A stretch of DNA of 64,000 nucleotides from Bacteroidales bacterium (GCA_016282015.1 JAEEJS010000002.1:1-64000), one strand, 5' to 3'; positions 42,206 to 52,117 are shown, numbered from the stretch's first letter. Notes: generated by a model from the letters alone, not told the origin. Program-made: numbers and translations.

Positions 42206-42861
42206 TTGGTAAACACGTATTGGATTATGTTAGCTCCCATCTTCAGCGCCTTAAGTCTCACCTCGTCCGAATCTTTGTGCACCCTCTGGTCCTCCCATCC
42301 GTCACCCAAGTCACACTCGTAAGTGAAAAGGCAAACAATACGACCCTCATAAATCATAGCAAACGCTTGGGGCGTTTTCATATCGTGCTCGTGAATCTTT
42401 GGCAGTCCGTTTGGAAACTCGTAAGGCTCTTTGAAGATTTCATGCGAATAGGGCAACTCCACCCATTCCAGCTCTGGAAACACCTTCTGCATCTGAGGCA
42501 TGATGAAATCCTTCAATCCGTAGTTGTCGTCAACATGCAAAAAACCGCCGCCCAATAGATAATTGCGCAAGTTCTCCGACTCCGCCTTATCGAAAGTGAC
42601 ATTACCGTGTCCGGTCATGTGGACAAAAGGATAATTGAAAATGTCCGGGCTTCCCACTTCGACAGTGGCAACGTTAGGATTAAGGTCGGTGTGTAGCTCG
42701 CTGTTACAAAACTTAACCAAATTAGGCAATGATGTGGGATTGCCATACCAGTCGCCTCCTCCCCTGTATTTAAGAAGCGCTATCTGTGTCTGCTGAGCGG
42801 AGGAAACCAACGTTAACGTTAGCGTTAACGTTAACGTTATAATGAACAGAGATTTCTTCAT
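42202..42861 (-). CDS. DUF4159 family secreted protein
   Basis: A 219-residue exported protein of the DUF4159 type: a signal peptide built on a Leu-Thr run (MKKSLFIITLTLTLTLTLV) followed by YRGGGDWYGNPTSLPNLVKF and a glutamine-amidotransferase-like fold with FVHMTGHGNVTFDKAE and GGGFLHVDDNYG. No complete catalytic triad is recognisable. I start at 42861, where the ATG overlaps the rsmE stop (ATGA); a longer frame to 42900 is only rsmE sequence. The signal peptide is encoded by a hexanucleotide repeat. Function unknown; it is translationally coupled on both sides. Confidence 0.87.
   Translation of the reverse strand: MKKSLFIITLTLTLTLTLVSSAQQTQIALLKYRGGGDWYGNPTSLPNLVKFCNSELHTDLNPNVATVEVGSPDIFNYPFVHMTGHGNVTFDKAESENLRNYLLGGGFLHVDDNYGLKDFIMPQMQKVFPELEWVELPYSHEIFKEPYEFPNGLPKIHEHDMKTPQAFAMIYEGRIVCLFTYECDLGDGWEDQRVHKDSDEVRLKALKMGANIIQYVFTK
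42809..42838. repeat. (AACGTT)5 hexanucleotide repeat inside a signal-peptide coding region
   Basis: Five consecutive hexamers: AACGTT four times, with AGCGTT as the third unit. On the coding strand they give alternating Leu and Thr codons in the hydrophobic core of the DUF4159 signal peptide. Each unit is self-complementary. Confidence 0.92.
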
Positions 42862-43571
42862 GTTCGTTTCATTTGGTTTAAGAGTTGAATGGTATGGCAT
42901 GCCACCACTGCTGCCGTTTCTGTGCGGAGCCTGGCCTCACCCAGACTAACAGGTATAAAACCATTGTCCATGGCAAGTTTGGCCTCTTCAGGGCTGAAAT
43001 CGCCTTCAGGTCCAATCAGAACTAAGGCATTTTTACCCTTTTCATATTTGTCACACAATTGGTCGGTAACGTTGTCGTCAATCCAGGCGATGAATTTCTG
43101 TCCGTCGAAAGGTTGTTTTACCAACTTGTTGAAATCCACCACATCTTCAATTTCCGGAAGCCGCGACTTTATCGACTGTTTCATGGCAGCAATCATTACT
43201 TTGCGGAATCGCTCCACATTAGCCGCTCTACGTTCCGAGTGATACGACGCAAACAGCTGCACCTTGTCAATGCCTATCTCTGTTGCTTTTTCCAGAAACC
43301 ACTCGGTGCGCTCGTTGAGTTTGGTAGGCGCTATCGCTATTTCGAGCGTGAACGTTCTGTTGTCATATCCCGGACGCCGGTTCGAAAGGCAGGCGACTGC
43401 ACGCTTAGGGTGAGCCTCTGCCAATTCGCCATCGTACAGCGAGCCCTTGCCATCGGTGACGCAGAAACGGTCTCCCTCCTGCATTCTCAGAACTTTGACA
43501 CAATGCTTCGATTCCTCCTCAGAAAAGGAGACCATTCCTTCAGTCGCGTCAGGCAAGTAGAAAACGTTCAT
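42858..43571 (-). CDS. rsmE: 16S rRNA m3U1498 methyltransferase
   Basis: RsmE methylates N3 of U1498 in 16S rRNA using S-adenosylmethionine. The 237 residues show the N-terminal PUA-like domain (about 1-70) and a SPOUT domain with NERTEWFLEKATEIGIDKVQ (about 98), ALVLIGPEGDFSPEEAKLAM (about 184) and VSLGEARLRTETAAVVACH near the end, the trefoil-knot signature. It lies 11 bases after argS and overlaps DUF4159 by four. Confidence 0.96.
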   Translation of the reverse strand: MNVFYLPDATEGMVSFSEEESKHCVKVLRMQEGDRFCVTDGKGSLYDGELAEAHPKRAVACLSNRRPGYDNRTFTLEIAIAPTKLNERTEWFLEKATEIGIDKVQLFASYHSERRAANVERFRKVMIAAMKQSIKSRLPEIEDVVDFNKLVKQPFDGQKFIAWIDDNVTDQLCDKYEKGKNALVLIGPEGDFSPEEAKLAMDNGFIPVSLGEARLRTETAAVVACHTIQLLNQMKRT

Positions 43572-43582
43572 ACTTACTATTT

Positions 43583-45394
43583 TTACATTCTTTCAGGCAT
43601 CTGCATACCAAGCAAGTCGCCTGCGTTACGCAGCAGGCTTGCCGTCATAGCCGCCAATTGCAAACGGAACTCCCTGCGTTTTTCATCACTTTCCTTCAGA
43701 ATACTGCATTCCTGATAGAACTGGTTGAATCCCTTGCAGAGGTCGTAAATGTAATTAGCTATCATGGCTGGGCTGCGGTTTATTGCAGCTTGTTCGAGCA
43801 CACCAGGCCACGAATAAATGTTGGTAAGCAGCGATTTCTCCTCAGGCAATATACTGTCGACCGCCACCTTCTCGCCCACTGTTATGCCAGCCTCTCCGGC
43901 TTTACGCAGCACCGAGCAGATACGGGCATGAGTATACTGGATGAAAGAACCCGTGTTGCCGTTGAAATCTATTGATTCTTTCGGGTCGAAAAGCATCGTT
44001 TTCTTCGGGTCGACCTTCAGGATGAAGTATTTCAGAGCGCCCAATCCAATCACATGATAAAGCTTGTTGGCCTCATCCTCACTCAATCCGTGTGCTTTAC
44101 CCAATTCTTCCGACACATTCTTAGCCGTTGCAACCATCTCGTCCATAAGGTCATCGGCATCGACCACCGTTCCCTCGCGCGACTTCATCTTACCGCTTGG
44201 CAGCTCAACCATACCGTAGGATAAGTGTTCAATATCGTTACCCCACTCGAAGCCCAATCTCACCAAAACACGTTTCAGCACGTCGAAATGGTAATTCTGT
44301 TCATTACCAACGACATAGATCAGTTTCTTCGGATGGAACTCGTCATAACGCAATTGAGCGGTTCCCAGGTCTTGAGTCATGTAAACGGAGGTTCCGTCAC
44401 GACGCAGCAACAGTTTCTCGTCCAATCCCTCGTCACGAAGGTCGCACCAAACTGAGCCGTCTTCTCTTTGATACAGAACGCCTTTCTTCAAGCCATCCAT
44501 CACGGTACTCTTTCCCAACAGGTAGGTCTGTGACTCGTAATAAATCTTGTCGAACGACACTCCCAGACGTTTGTACGTCACATCAAAGCCTTCGTAAACC
44601 CAGTTGTTCATCATTTCCCAAAGTTCACGCACCTCTTTGTCACCGGCCTCCCATTTGCGCAACATCTCGCGAGTTTCCTGCATCAATGGAGAAGCGTTTT
44701 CAGCCTCTGCTTTCGCCTTCTCTTTGTCCTCATCGCTGAGTTCGTCGTAGTTGGCAGGAAGCAGACTCTTCACTTCCTCTTTGAAATGCTTGTCGAACAT
44801 TACGTAGAAATCGCCAATCAGGTGGTCACCCTTCTTACCTGTCGATTCCGGAGTACAGCCATTTCCCCATTTCTGCCATGCTATCATGCTCTTGCAGATG
44901 TGAATACCGCGGTCGTTCACAAGATTGACACGCACGACATTTTCGCCATTGGCTTTAAGGATTTCACTGACGCTCCATCCCAACAGATTGTTACGGATAT
45001 GACCGAGATGCAACGGTTTGTTGGTATTCGGTGAAGAATACTCCACTACTACCGGTTTTCCTGAAACTTCCTTACGTCCGAACTTTTCGTTACTATGGTT
45101 TTTCTGCATGAAATCGAGCCAATAGCTGTCTGCTATCAACAGGTTCAGGAAACCCTTCACCACGTTAAACTTAGCTATAAACTGGCTTTCCTTCATCATT
45201 TCGTTGCCCATCTCATTGGCGAGAGCCTCTGGGGCTTTTCCTGCCAGTTTCACGAATGGGAACACCACAATAGTAACATCGCCTTCAAATTCGGCGCGAG
45301 TCTTCTGGAAGCTGACTTGTTGCGCAGGAGGTTCCTGTCCGTAGAGCTTCTTGAAGGCATCGATAAAAAGTTGTTTCAAAAAAACTTCCAACAT
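43583..45394 (-). CDS. argS: Arginyl-tRNA synthetase
   Basis: ArgRS charges tRNA-Arg. The 603 residues include the N-terminal Add-1 domain (about 1-105), the class I HIGH-like motif NTNKPLHLGHIRNNLLGWS (about 118-136), the KMSKS-like segment KMKSREGTVVDADDLMDEM (about 380) and a DALR anticodon-binding domain ending LLGMQMPERM. Full length for the family. It is the first gene of a four-gene unit with rsmE, DUF4159 and a zinc-ribbon gene, and has its own promoter just downstream of the RHS gene. Confidence 0.97.
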   Translation of the reverse strand: MLEVFLKQLFIDAFKKLYGQEPPAQQVSFQKTRAEFEGDVTIVVFPFVKLAGKAPEALANEMGNEMMKESQFIAKFNVVKGFLNLLIADSYWLDFMQKNHSNEKFGRKEVSGKPVVVEYSSPNTNKPLHLGHIRNNLLGWSVSEILKANGENVVRVNLVNDRGIHICKSMIAWQKWGNGCTPESTGKKGDHLIGDFYVMFDKHFKEEVKSLLPANYDELSDEDKEKAKAEAENASPLMQETREMLRKWEAGDKEVRELWEMMNNWVYEGFDVTYKRLGVSFDKIYYESQTYLLGKSTVMDGLKKGVLYQREDGSVWCDLRDEGLDEKLLLRRDGTSVYMTQDLGTAQLRYDEFHPKKLIYVVGNEQNYHFDVLKRVLVRLGFEWGNDIEHLSYGMVELPSGKMKSREGTVVDADDLMDEMVATAKNVSEELGKAHGLSEDEANKLYHVIGLGALKYFILKVDPKKTMLFDPKESIDFNGNTGSFIQYTHARICSVLRKAGEAGITVGEKVAVDSILPEEKSLLTNIYSWPGVLEQAAINRSPAMIANYIYDLCKGFNQFYQECSILKESDEKRREFRLQLAAMTASLLRNAGDLLGMQMPERM

Positions 45395-45417
45395 AGTGCA
45401 AATCGTTTATTAGGGTG

Positions 45418-45425
45418 CAAAAATA
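45418..45425 (-). promoter_or_regulatory. -7 promoter element for the argS operon
   Basis: TATTTTTG on the minus strand, 23 bases before the argS ATG. It lies between the RHS stop and argS, where I see no terminator, so RHS transcription may read through. Confidence 0.7.
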
Positions 45426-45440
45426 GTAAAAAAATACGAA

Positions 45441-48400
45441 CTAATTCTCAGATTTTAAAAATAATGAGCGAAGTTGACTGTAGCAATAATCCAAGTCGCT
45501 GCCCATCTTAGTGAAAAATGTATGAAGGTCAAAACTCAGGATCTTGTCAAACACTTTTCCCAGAGTTTTTGATTTGCCCTCAAACTCAATACCGTCTATA
45601 GCATAATCATAGACATTTTTCAAGTATGGCATAATACGGCTGACATTGTTGAAACTCATATCTATCCCCGCGAAGAGCTTTCTGCCCGAGAAAATATTGC
45701 CCATAAGCTTACCGGCCGTGGTCTCCACAGCGTTCTTGCCGGCCTTGCTTTTTCCGACTAAGCTGCTCAAACTCATACCAGCGCTCTCTTTGGTGGGATG
45801 AATTATGTATGCACTCAACACCGATGTAGCCATATTTGAACCTATTGAATACCAAAAGTCATTCTTGTATTTTCTGGAGAGCAGTATACTCCAGTCTATG
45901 CTATTTCCCTCAGAGTTTTCCTGTATTAACTTGTTTGTGCAATCGGTCAACGTGTTTCCGGCCATACTGGTCATTACTTGGACTCCCCAGGAATAGCCTG
46001 AAAATCCTTTAATGAGACAGCCCTGAACAAAGCCTGATCCAAAGGCTAAGAGTCCTTCTCCCCAGCCGTCAATGCTATCCCAGTTGAGGATTACGTTTAC
46101 CGTACCGCTCAGCAGACCAAAGAACAGCCATTCCACCGACTCACCGCTAGGGTCCGTATACGACAACGGATTGTTGAAACAATAAATATATCTGTTGTAA
46201 TTCTGCGAAAAATCGGGACTTTGAATCTGAGTGTCAGGACTCATCATCATAGACAGCATAGGGTCATACGCACGGCCATTCATGTTAATTATTCCAAAAG
46301 CCACATAATGCTCATGGCCGGTAAAACCTCTGTCAAACATCAAACCGCCGTTATAATTGCCAGTCCAGGTGCTACTGCTGCGCGGATTGCCCCAAGCGTC
46401 GTAACTCATTTTCTGCTGAATGTTACCGACAGCGTCGGTTATCAGACACCAAGAGTCCTGATGATCTTTGTGAATATATGAGATTACATTATCGCCTTTA
46501 CCTTCGCTTGTACAAACCGCAAACACTCCCAAAGGGCCCTTCAGATAGGTGTAAACCCTACTCTTACCACCTTCGTTCACAAATTCGCAATCCTTGACGT
46601 ACACCTTCTCCTTTCTCATGCCACCGACAACTTCCACAGAATGCAATCGCCCATAGTCATATCCGTAATCTATTGACAATGTGTTACCTCCAGACACTAC
46701 CCTCGACATTTTATCAAATACGGTGTATTCTATATTCTGGTTTATGCCGTTCAAATCCGTCTTGTCGGTTTTAACCTTGCTCACGGCATACGGACAGTTT
46801 CCATTGTACTCCGCATCATAATAAACATCCTGATTGTCAATCGTTTTAGAACGGATATTACCATAAATGTCATATGCCATAGAGCCTGTCTGCCTATTAT
46901 TCAACCTAATGTCGACCAGACGGTTGAATTCATCATATTCAAAGCTCTCGCTCTTGGCAGGGCCTATATGGTCAGCTCTGTTTCTAAGATTGCCGAATGC
47001 ATCAAAATCGTATGTCAAATCCTGATACACCTGACCGTCTTTGGTTGTGAATATACCTTTTAAGAAATTGGACTCTTTATCATAACTTCTTTGTGTTGCC
47101 AGACCATTACCCAACTGATAATCTGTGATATATCCCATAGCATCCGCCTCATTCGACCTCCACAGCACAGCTCCGTCCGCAGGGTCAATCACGCTCCTGT
47201 GGTATCCACTGTTAGAATACTGTTTTTGAACTGTTATGCCACTTGGATATGTTAGAAATTCTTCTCTACCGGCTCCATCATACGTATAAAAAGCAGTATA
47301 ATTGCGACCCTCTATTGTCTCCATCACACTTGACACCCTCAGTAAACCGTCATAATTGAAAGCTACAATATGTTTGTCACCATAAACTATTCTTGCCAGA
47401 GCGCCTATCTTGCCCTTTGCGTCGTCATATATCCATCGGGTTACAATCTGATTCTCTCCGTTGGGACCTGATTCCATTCGGCTTAGAATATTACCCATCT
47501 GATCATATTCATACGACAGTTCGCAATTCCGCGGAGTTTTAGTCCATATCAGTTGTCCATAAGCATCGTAAGCATAAAGTACTTCACCACAAGCGGGATC
47601 CTTCATTTTTGTCATATTGCGCCTGTTGTCATACTCATACTCCACTTTTGTGGCGGCATTGTCGCCAATCATGGCACTTCTAAGCTTGCCGTCGCTGTAA
47701 TAGCTGTAATTTATTGAGTTTCCGCCATTATCCACAACCTGCATACGCCAGCCTTCAGAATTTACAGTCACCGTCACATCCTGTTCAACCCCTTCAGGTG
47801 AAACACTACTCATAGTAGTCTGAAGTTGGTTGTAAGAATAATATTTCACCAGTCCATAGGGCATGGTCTCCTGCAATAATCTATTATTTTTGTCATAATA
47901 ATAGTAATTGTTGATCACATTTCCACCGACTACGTATGGCATTGATTTAGTAACGACATTCCCATAATCGTCGTAAGCATAGTCCACATAGACCGCCTCG
48001 CCGTTCAGGCCAACAGTCACATCTCGCAGATTCTTACCGTCTTTACTGAAAAACGACATAGTCTCCGCTTTTCCCGTAGCTTTTTCCCAACAATAATACA
48101 CAGCTCCCTGAGGCGCATGCTCATTGTCAGACGACCAGCGCTTAGTTTTAACAGACCTCAAGCCGTCAGGCAGTGATTTCTCCACCGTTATATCAAACGG
48201 GTCCGAGTTACAAATAGTGGCGAACTGATTATAATCGACCGAAGTGCTGAGCATTCCATAGTCACTGTTAAAGGCATTATGGATTTCCCAACCGTTTTCG
48301 TTTGTTGTAGTGGTCGGAAACCTGTAATTATACTCTTTGCCATAGTCCAGACGCGTAATTTTTTGAGCTCTTGCCGAAGGTGAAGACAAGGCTTGAGCTA

Positions 48401-51400
48401 TCACGTGTCCGACTGCATCATACGTATATTCCGTCTCAATTTTCAATGGGTCGGTATGATTCATGTTGACATTAGGCAGAGACGTCTGATGTGTCACATG
48501 AAAAGGATTGTTCCCTGAATATTGATATAAATCGCAACTTCCAACAGCATCGCCATCTCCATAATTAGCAGATTTTCTGACACTTGCCGGACGCGCAACC
48601 ACCCATTGGCCTACATTGTCACTATACTCATATTCCGTAGTCGATCGATATTCACAAGCATTGGCCTCATCACCGGTATACGCAGAATCTGAACCCTCCG
48701 TCGCCTTGTGCAGATGCACTATATCCGAATAACTTAAACCGGAACGATCGCTTTGATATTCATAGTTTGCTATGTTTGTTTTCAAAACCGTATTGGCCAT
48801 GTCAAAATCATAGCTCAATGTCTTTCTAACCGTTAGCAATGGCATGCTTACTTTGTCATTCAGAGCACAGGAATATAGATTATACGAATAATGTTCTTCC
48901 AACATTGGCTGATCGGCGTAATTATATTTAAAATGAGCTTCAGGCAAGGTTATATAATTATCAGTCAATAGTTCCATATTCCTTGATACCACGTCGGTTT
49001 CGTGTAATGAGTTATTAATCAAAACTTTAGACTCATTCCGTTCAAAACCAAGCAACCCATTGCCCTTATTGTGATACAAGGCGTTTCTATAATAATATTC
49101 TGTTACACAAGGATGGCCGTTAGTAGTGAATACAGTATCTGTACGTAACGCCATGACTGGGATTGGAACAGTTCTCAAATCGTTGTTAAGCCACTGATAT
49201 TCATAATCATAGAAAGCGTTCTCCTTGTATGGCATAAGGTATTCATAGCTAAACCCGCGGACATTCCCAAGACCATCTGTGATACGCTCCACGCTGTATT
49301 TGGCTGTCTGTGTGTTTAAAGCGACAATTTTCGGATATTCATTATTCGAAGGATTACTACGAACCGTACTCAAAATACTGGCATTTTCCTGCCCCAGAAA
49401 ATTTCCTACATGAATATACTGATGCGCAAAGTTTATATTCAGATAAAATCTTCTGATATCGCTGAAACCGTACGTGTTCCCGGCAGATTGTCGCATATTC
49501 AGGCCCACCTCCATATAGTAGTTTCCTCCTGTGTTTTTAAACACAGCCACATCAGTTTTACCGTCACCGTCAAAATCGGCGGTCCTAATTGTAATAGAAG
49601 GGGTTGACAGATTCTGCAGAGAACAGGCATACCTGTCTTGAGGCGCTAATGTGACACCTCTCAACAAATTATTGTCATAGCATGCCACTGGACCTGTCAT
49701 ACGGTGTCCGTCCGAAAAAACGATTTTCCAGTATGTCACGTTATCGTATTTTAGAAAATCCAAGTATCCGTCGCCGTTGAAATCGCCCACGAAAAGATAA
49801 TCATCGCTATCGAAATCCTCTGTAGTGTACATTGTGTTGAAGACATACGAATTGTTCTGCCTGGTAATTTTAGCCACCGACATCTTATTACTCATAAAAT
49901 ACAGCACTTCGGAACGCCCGTCCCCGTTGATGTCTGCCGCCACAATCCTTTCTGGATCATATTCATTTGCCGCACTTCCAAGCGACTGCATCACTATTGA
50001 GCCGTTTCTGTAATAAATGATATTGGGAGTGTTTATTCCATAGTTTTCATCAGTGTTGAAATCCATGAAAAAGCTTACCCTGTTTTCATTGCAGAAGTCG
50101 CCGGGGTATAGTGTAAAACCGTAATAATAATTGCTTTTTTCGCCTATGTAGGTAAACAAGCCGCCATTATTCAAAAACACTTTTATTTTACCTCTCCATG
50201 TAGCATTCTCATCATTATTATAAAAATATGGAATCACATCATCCAGCCCGTCTCCGTCAAAGTCAGCAATATACAGCCATTCCAAAGTCCTGTCAAAACT
50301 GAAAGTATAATAAGGGCTATCATCGAAGGTGCCATTGCCGTTATTAAGATGTACCTCAGCCGACACGTTGTTTTGATAGGTATTCCCCGTTTTATAAGGC
50401 ACAGTAATGACATCCGAATAACCGTCTCCATTGAAATCGCCTATGAAAGGCACTTTATTGAATGTAGTTTTGGTCAATGAATACGACTGAAACTTGTCCG
50501 GATAATGCTTTTGTTTCCGATTCCAGCTTATTATGGTCGGATTCAGCCTCATACCGTCGGCTACAAGGTTAATTGCGCTCAATCGGTAATACATAAACTT
50601 ATAATCGTCGGAATAATTTCCAGGATTAAGGTATTCGAATGAATAGTCATACAAAACTGCGCCTGTCATCATGTTTTTGACAGTAATCCCCGTCAAAATC
50701 TTCTTGGTCTGCACCAGATTGGCATAAACATAGCCAGATTCTTCATCATCTCTGTTGACATAATTGAAAATCACCCGGTACATAGTTTGAATACCGGCAT
50801 TTTCATTCAAGGTGTAGTCTATACGATTGATGTAATACTCTCCAGTACTCTGATTTTCGGTATAACTGAATACCATTGAATTCCCATCGCGGTCATAAAT
50901 CCTATTCACCAACCATTTAAGCACTACATTATTTTGGTTTTGTGGTTCAATACGAGAATCGGCGGTCGCACCATATTCCCATATTTTGCCATCTTTTTTA
51001 TAGACCGTAAAACGCCCCGGGCCGTTATAGCCATTGGAATATGCGACTATTTTACTCATCTCGTCTATCTCGGTTTTATATACCGAACCGTTGGCCCCGT
51101 AGCTACCACTGCATACCATCAGCCGTTGTCCATCCATCAGAAAACGGTCGTCAACGAAATTCACACTACCGTGAACTCCATCGTGATAAACTGTTTTTGG
51201 AGCCCGGGTGATTGCCGACAATCCCGACAAGCTCCAGCCCCACCCCATCAGTCCGTTGCCAGCCTGACTGTTGTAGGTAATGGCCAAATCAGGCGTTATT
51301 TCACCTAATCCTTGAGGCATCATGATGGGCACGGAATACACCGCAGCTCCCATATCGCTGATGTTCAGTTCACCCGGCAGGGCTCCCACAACCCCCTTCT

Positions 51401-51659
51401 GCCCAACTGAAGGACCGCCATAGAGGCCTTCATTTGGAGGAAAAACTCCAAATCTATCGATTGTAAACATTACAGATTTCCCAAACGCTGGGTCACAACG
51501 CAATCCTGGCAAAAGTTTAATTGAGGTCGACGCTTCGTAAACACAATTCTTGTCTTTCGGCACCTCCGAATCGAGCACTATATTGATCTGCTGGAAGACC
51601 TGGCCTTGAGCCAGGGCCGAGACCAATAGGGCCATTATAGTTAATAATTTCCTTTTCAT
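45441..51659 (-). CDS. Giant secreted SpvB/FG-GAP/RHS-repeat protein
   Basis: A 2072-residue exported protein with a signal peptide (MKRKLLTIMALLVSALAQGQ). An adhesin-like segment contains SIKLLPGLRC (about 48). An SpvB/TcdB-type N-domain follows (about 105-165: YSVPIMMPQGLGEITPDLAI, NGLMGWGWSLSGL). Five FG-GAP calcium-loop motifs follow: GDFNGDGYSD (about 405), ADFDGDGLDD (468), ADINGDGRSE (576), GDFNGDGYLD (628) and ADFDGDGKTD (695). Many YD/RHS repeats fill about 820-1740, and an RHS-associated core ends at YTDPSGE (about 1836). The last 235 residues, hydrophobic and Gly-rich then Lys/Ser/Phe-rich, match nothing I know. It has no T9SS tail. By homology the RHS part should form a hollow shell enclosing the C-terminus. 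It is last of a five-gene unit. Confidence 0.9.
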   Translation of the reverse strand: MKRKLLTIMALLVSALAQGQVFQQINIVLDSEVPKDKNCVYEASTSIKLLPGLRCDPAFGKSVMFTIDRFGVFPPNEGLYGGPSVGQKGVVGALPGELNISDMGAAVYSVPIMMPQGLGEITPDLAITYNSQAGNGLMGWGWSLSGLSAITRAPKTVYHDGVHGSVNFVDDRFLMDGQRLMVCSGSYGANGSVYKTEIDEMSKIVAYSNGYNGPGRFTVYKKDGKIWEYGATADSRIEPQNQNNVVLKWLVNRIYDRDGNSMVFSYTENQSTGEYYINRIDYTLNENAGIQTMYRVIFNYVNRDDEESGYVYANLVQTKKILTGITVKNMMTGAVLYDYSFEYLNPGNYSDDYKFMYYRLSAINLVADGMRLNPTIISWNRKQKHYPDKFQSYSLTKTTFNKVPFIGDFNGDGYSDVITVPYKTGNTYQNNVSAEVHLNNGNGTFDDSPYYTFSFDRTLEWLYIADFDGDGLDDVIPYFYNNDENATWRGKIKVFLNNGGLFTYIGEKSNYYYGFTLYPGDFCNENRVSFFMDFNTDENYGINTPNIIYYRNGSIVMQSLGSAANEYDPERIVAADINGDGRSEVLYFMSNKMSVAKITRQNNSYVFNTMYTTEDFDSDDYLFVGDFNGDGYLDFLKYDNVTYWKIVFSDGHRMTGPVACYDNNLLRGVTLAPQDRYACSLQNLSTPSITIRTADFDGDGKTDVAVFKNTGGNYYMEVGLNMRQSAGNTYGFSDIRRFYLNINFAHQYIHVGNFLGQENASILSTVRSNPSNNEYPKIVALNTQTAKYSVERITDGLGNVRGFSYEYLMPYKENAFYDYEYQWLNNDLRTVPIPVMALRTDTVFTTNGHPCVTEYYYRNALYHNKGNGLLGFERNESKVLINNSLHETDVVSRNMELLTDNYITLPEAHFKYNYADQPMLEEHYSYNLYSCALNDKVSMPLLTVRKTLSYDFDMANTVLKTNIANYEYQSDRSGLSYSDIVHLHKATEGSDSAYTGDEANACEYRSTTEYEYSDNVGQWVVARPASVRKSANYGDGDAVGSCDLYQYSGNNPFHVTHQTSLPNVNMNHTDPLKIETEYTYDAVGHVIAQALSSPSARAQKITRLDYGKEYNYRFPTTTTNENGWEIHNAFNSDYGMLSTSVDYNQFATICNSDPFDITVEKSLPDGLRSVKTKRWSSDNEHAPQGAVYYCWEKATGKAETMSFFSKDGKNLRDVTVGLNGEAVYVDYAYDDYGNVVTKSMPYVVGGNVINNYYYYDKNNRLLQETMPYGLVKYYSYNQLQTTMSSVSPEGVEQDVTVTVNSEGWRMQVVDNGGNSINYSYYSDGKLRSAMIGDNAATKVEYEYDNRRNMTKMKDPACGEVLYAYDAYGQLIWTKTPRNCELSYEYDQMGNILSRMESGPNGENQIVTRWIYDDAKGKIGALARIVYGDKHIVAFNYDGLLRVSSVMETIEGRNYTAFYTYDGAGREEFLTYPSGITVQKQYSNSGYHRSVIDPADGAVLWRSNEADAMGYITDYQLGNGLATQRSYDKESNFLKGIFTTKDGQVYQDLTYDFDAFGNLRNRADHIGPAKSESFEYDEFNRLVDIRLNNRQTGSMAYDIYGNIRSKTIDNQDVYYDAEYNGNCPYAVSKVKTDKTDLNGINQNIEYTVFDKMSRVVSGGNTLSIDYGYDYGRLHSVEVVGGMRKEKVYVKDCEFVNEGGKSRVYTYLKGPLGVFAVCTSEGKGDNVISYIHKDHQDSWCLITDAVGNIQQKMSYDAWGNPRSSSTWTGNYNGGLMFDRGFTGHEHYVAFGIINMNGRAYDPMLSMMMSPDTQIQSPDFSQNYNRYIYCFNNPLSYTDPSGESVEWLFFGLLSGTVNVILNWDSIDGWGEGLLAFGSGFVQGCLIKGFSGYSWGVQVMTSMAGNTLTDCTNKLIQENSEGNSIDWSILLSRKYKNDFWYSIGSNMATSVLSAYIIHPTKESAGMSLSSLVGKSKAGKNAVETTAGKLMGNIFSGRKLFAGIDMSFNNVSRIMPYLKNVYDYAIDGIEFEGKSKTLGKVFDKILSFDLHTFFTKMGSDLDYCYSQLRSLFLKSEN

Positions 51660-51670
51660 AACTTTCGGTT

Positions 51671-52096
51671 TTAATGTTTCACAATTATTCTGGAATACAT
51701 GTCTTCACCGGATATTATCCTCAACAGATAAATACCCGACGGGAATGCGCCCAAGTCCACATCCATCTCATCGCTGTTAATAGTGCTTTCACACAACATC
51801 ACTCCATTCAGATCGTATATTTTGTAATTGGCATAAGTCTTTCGCATTTCCGTTGGAAAGCAGATTCTCAGATTTCCCTCAGTAGGATTAGGATAAACCG
51901 TCATCTCATCAATTCCGTTAGTTTCCTGTACTTCGTCATAATCTCTGATGCTGTTGCAATTGTCAGTCACAATGCGCTGAACTCTGTTCCCGTTAGCATC
52001 ATAACTGAACACCAGACAGTGCTGAGCCGCAGCCATATTGCCGAAAACTTGAGACAATAAGAGTACAAGAAATATTAAAAAATACTTCGTCTTCAT
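51671..52096 (-). CDS. Small T9SS-exported protein with one RHS-like motif
   Basis: A 141-residue protein: signal peptide (LIFLVLLLSQVFGNMAAAQ), then a single RHS-type motif HCLVFSYDANGNRVQRIV (about 26-43), a short linker with two cysteines, and a complete T9SS type A sorting domain (MTVYPNPTEGNLRICF to YLLRIISGEDMYSRIIVKH, about 65-141). The mature protein would thus be little more than one RHS strand pair attached to the cell surface. It lies 11 bases before the giant RHS gene, which has no T9SS tail. It may act as a surface anchor or docking partner for that protein, or be a remnant of a larger RHS protein. Confidence 0.82.
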   Translation of the reverse strand: MKTKYFLIFLVLLLSQVFGNMAAAQHCLVFSYDANGNRVQRIVTDNCNSIRDYDEVQETNGIDEMTVYPNPTEGNLRICFPTEMRKTYANYKIYDLNGVMLCESTINSDEMDVDLGAFPSGIYLLRIISGEDMYSRIIVKH

Positions 52097-52117
52097 AATG
52101 AAATATGTTTTAAAACC

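Noticed and set aside
42862-42900. Longer DUF4159 start
   Set aside because: It hides the signal peptide and lies inside rsmE; the ATG overlapping the rsmE stop is better.
49575-50440. FG-GAP calcium loops in the RHS protein read as an integrin-like separate gene
   Set aside because: The frame is continuous with the SpvB and RHS regions; it is one protein.
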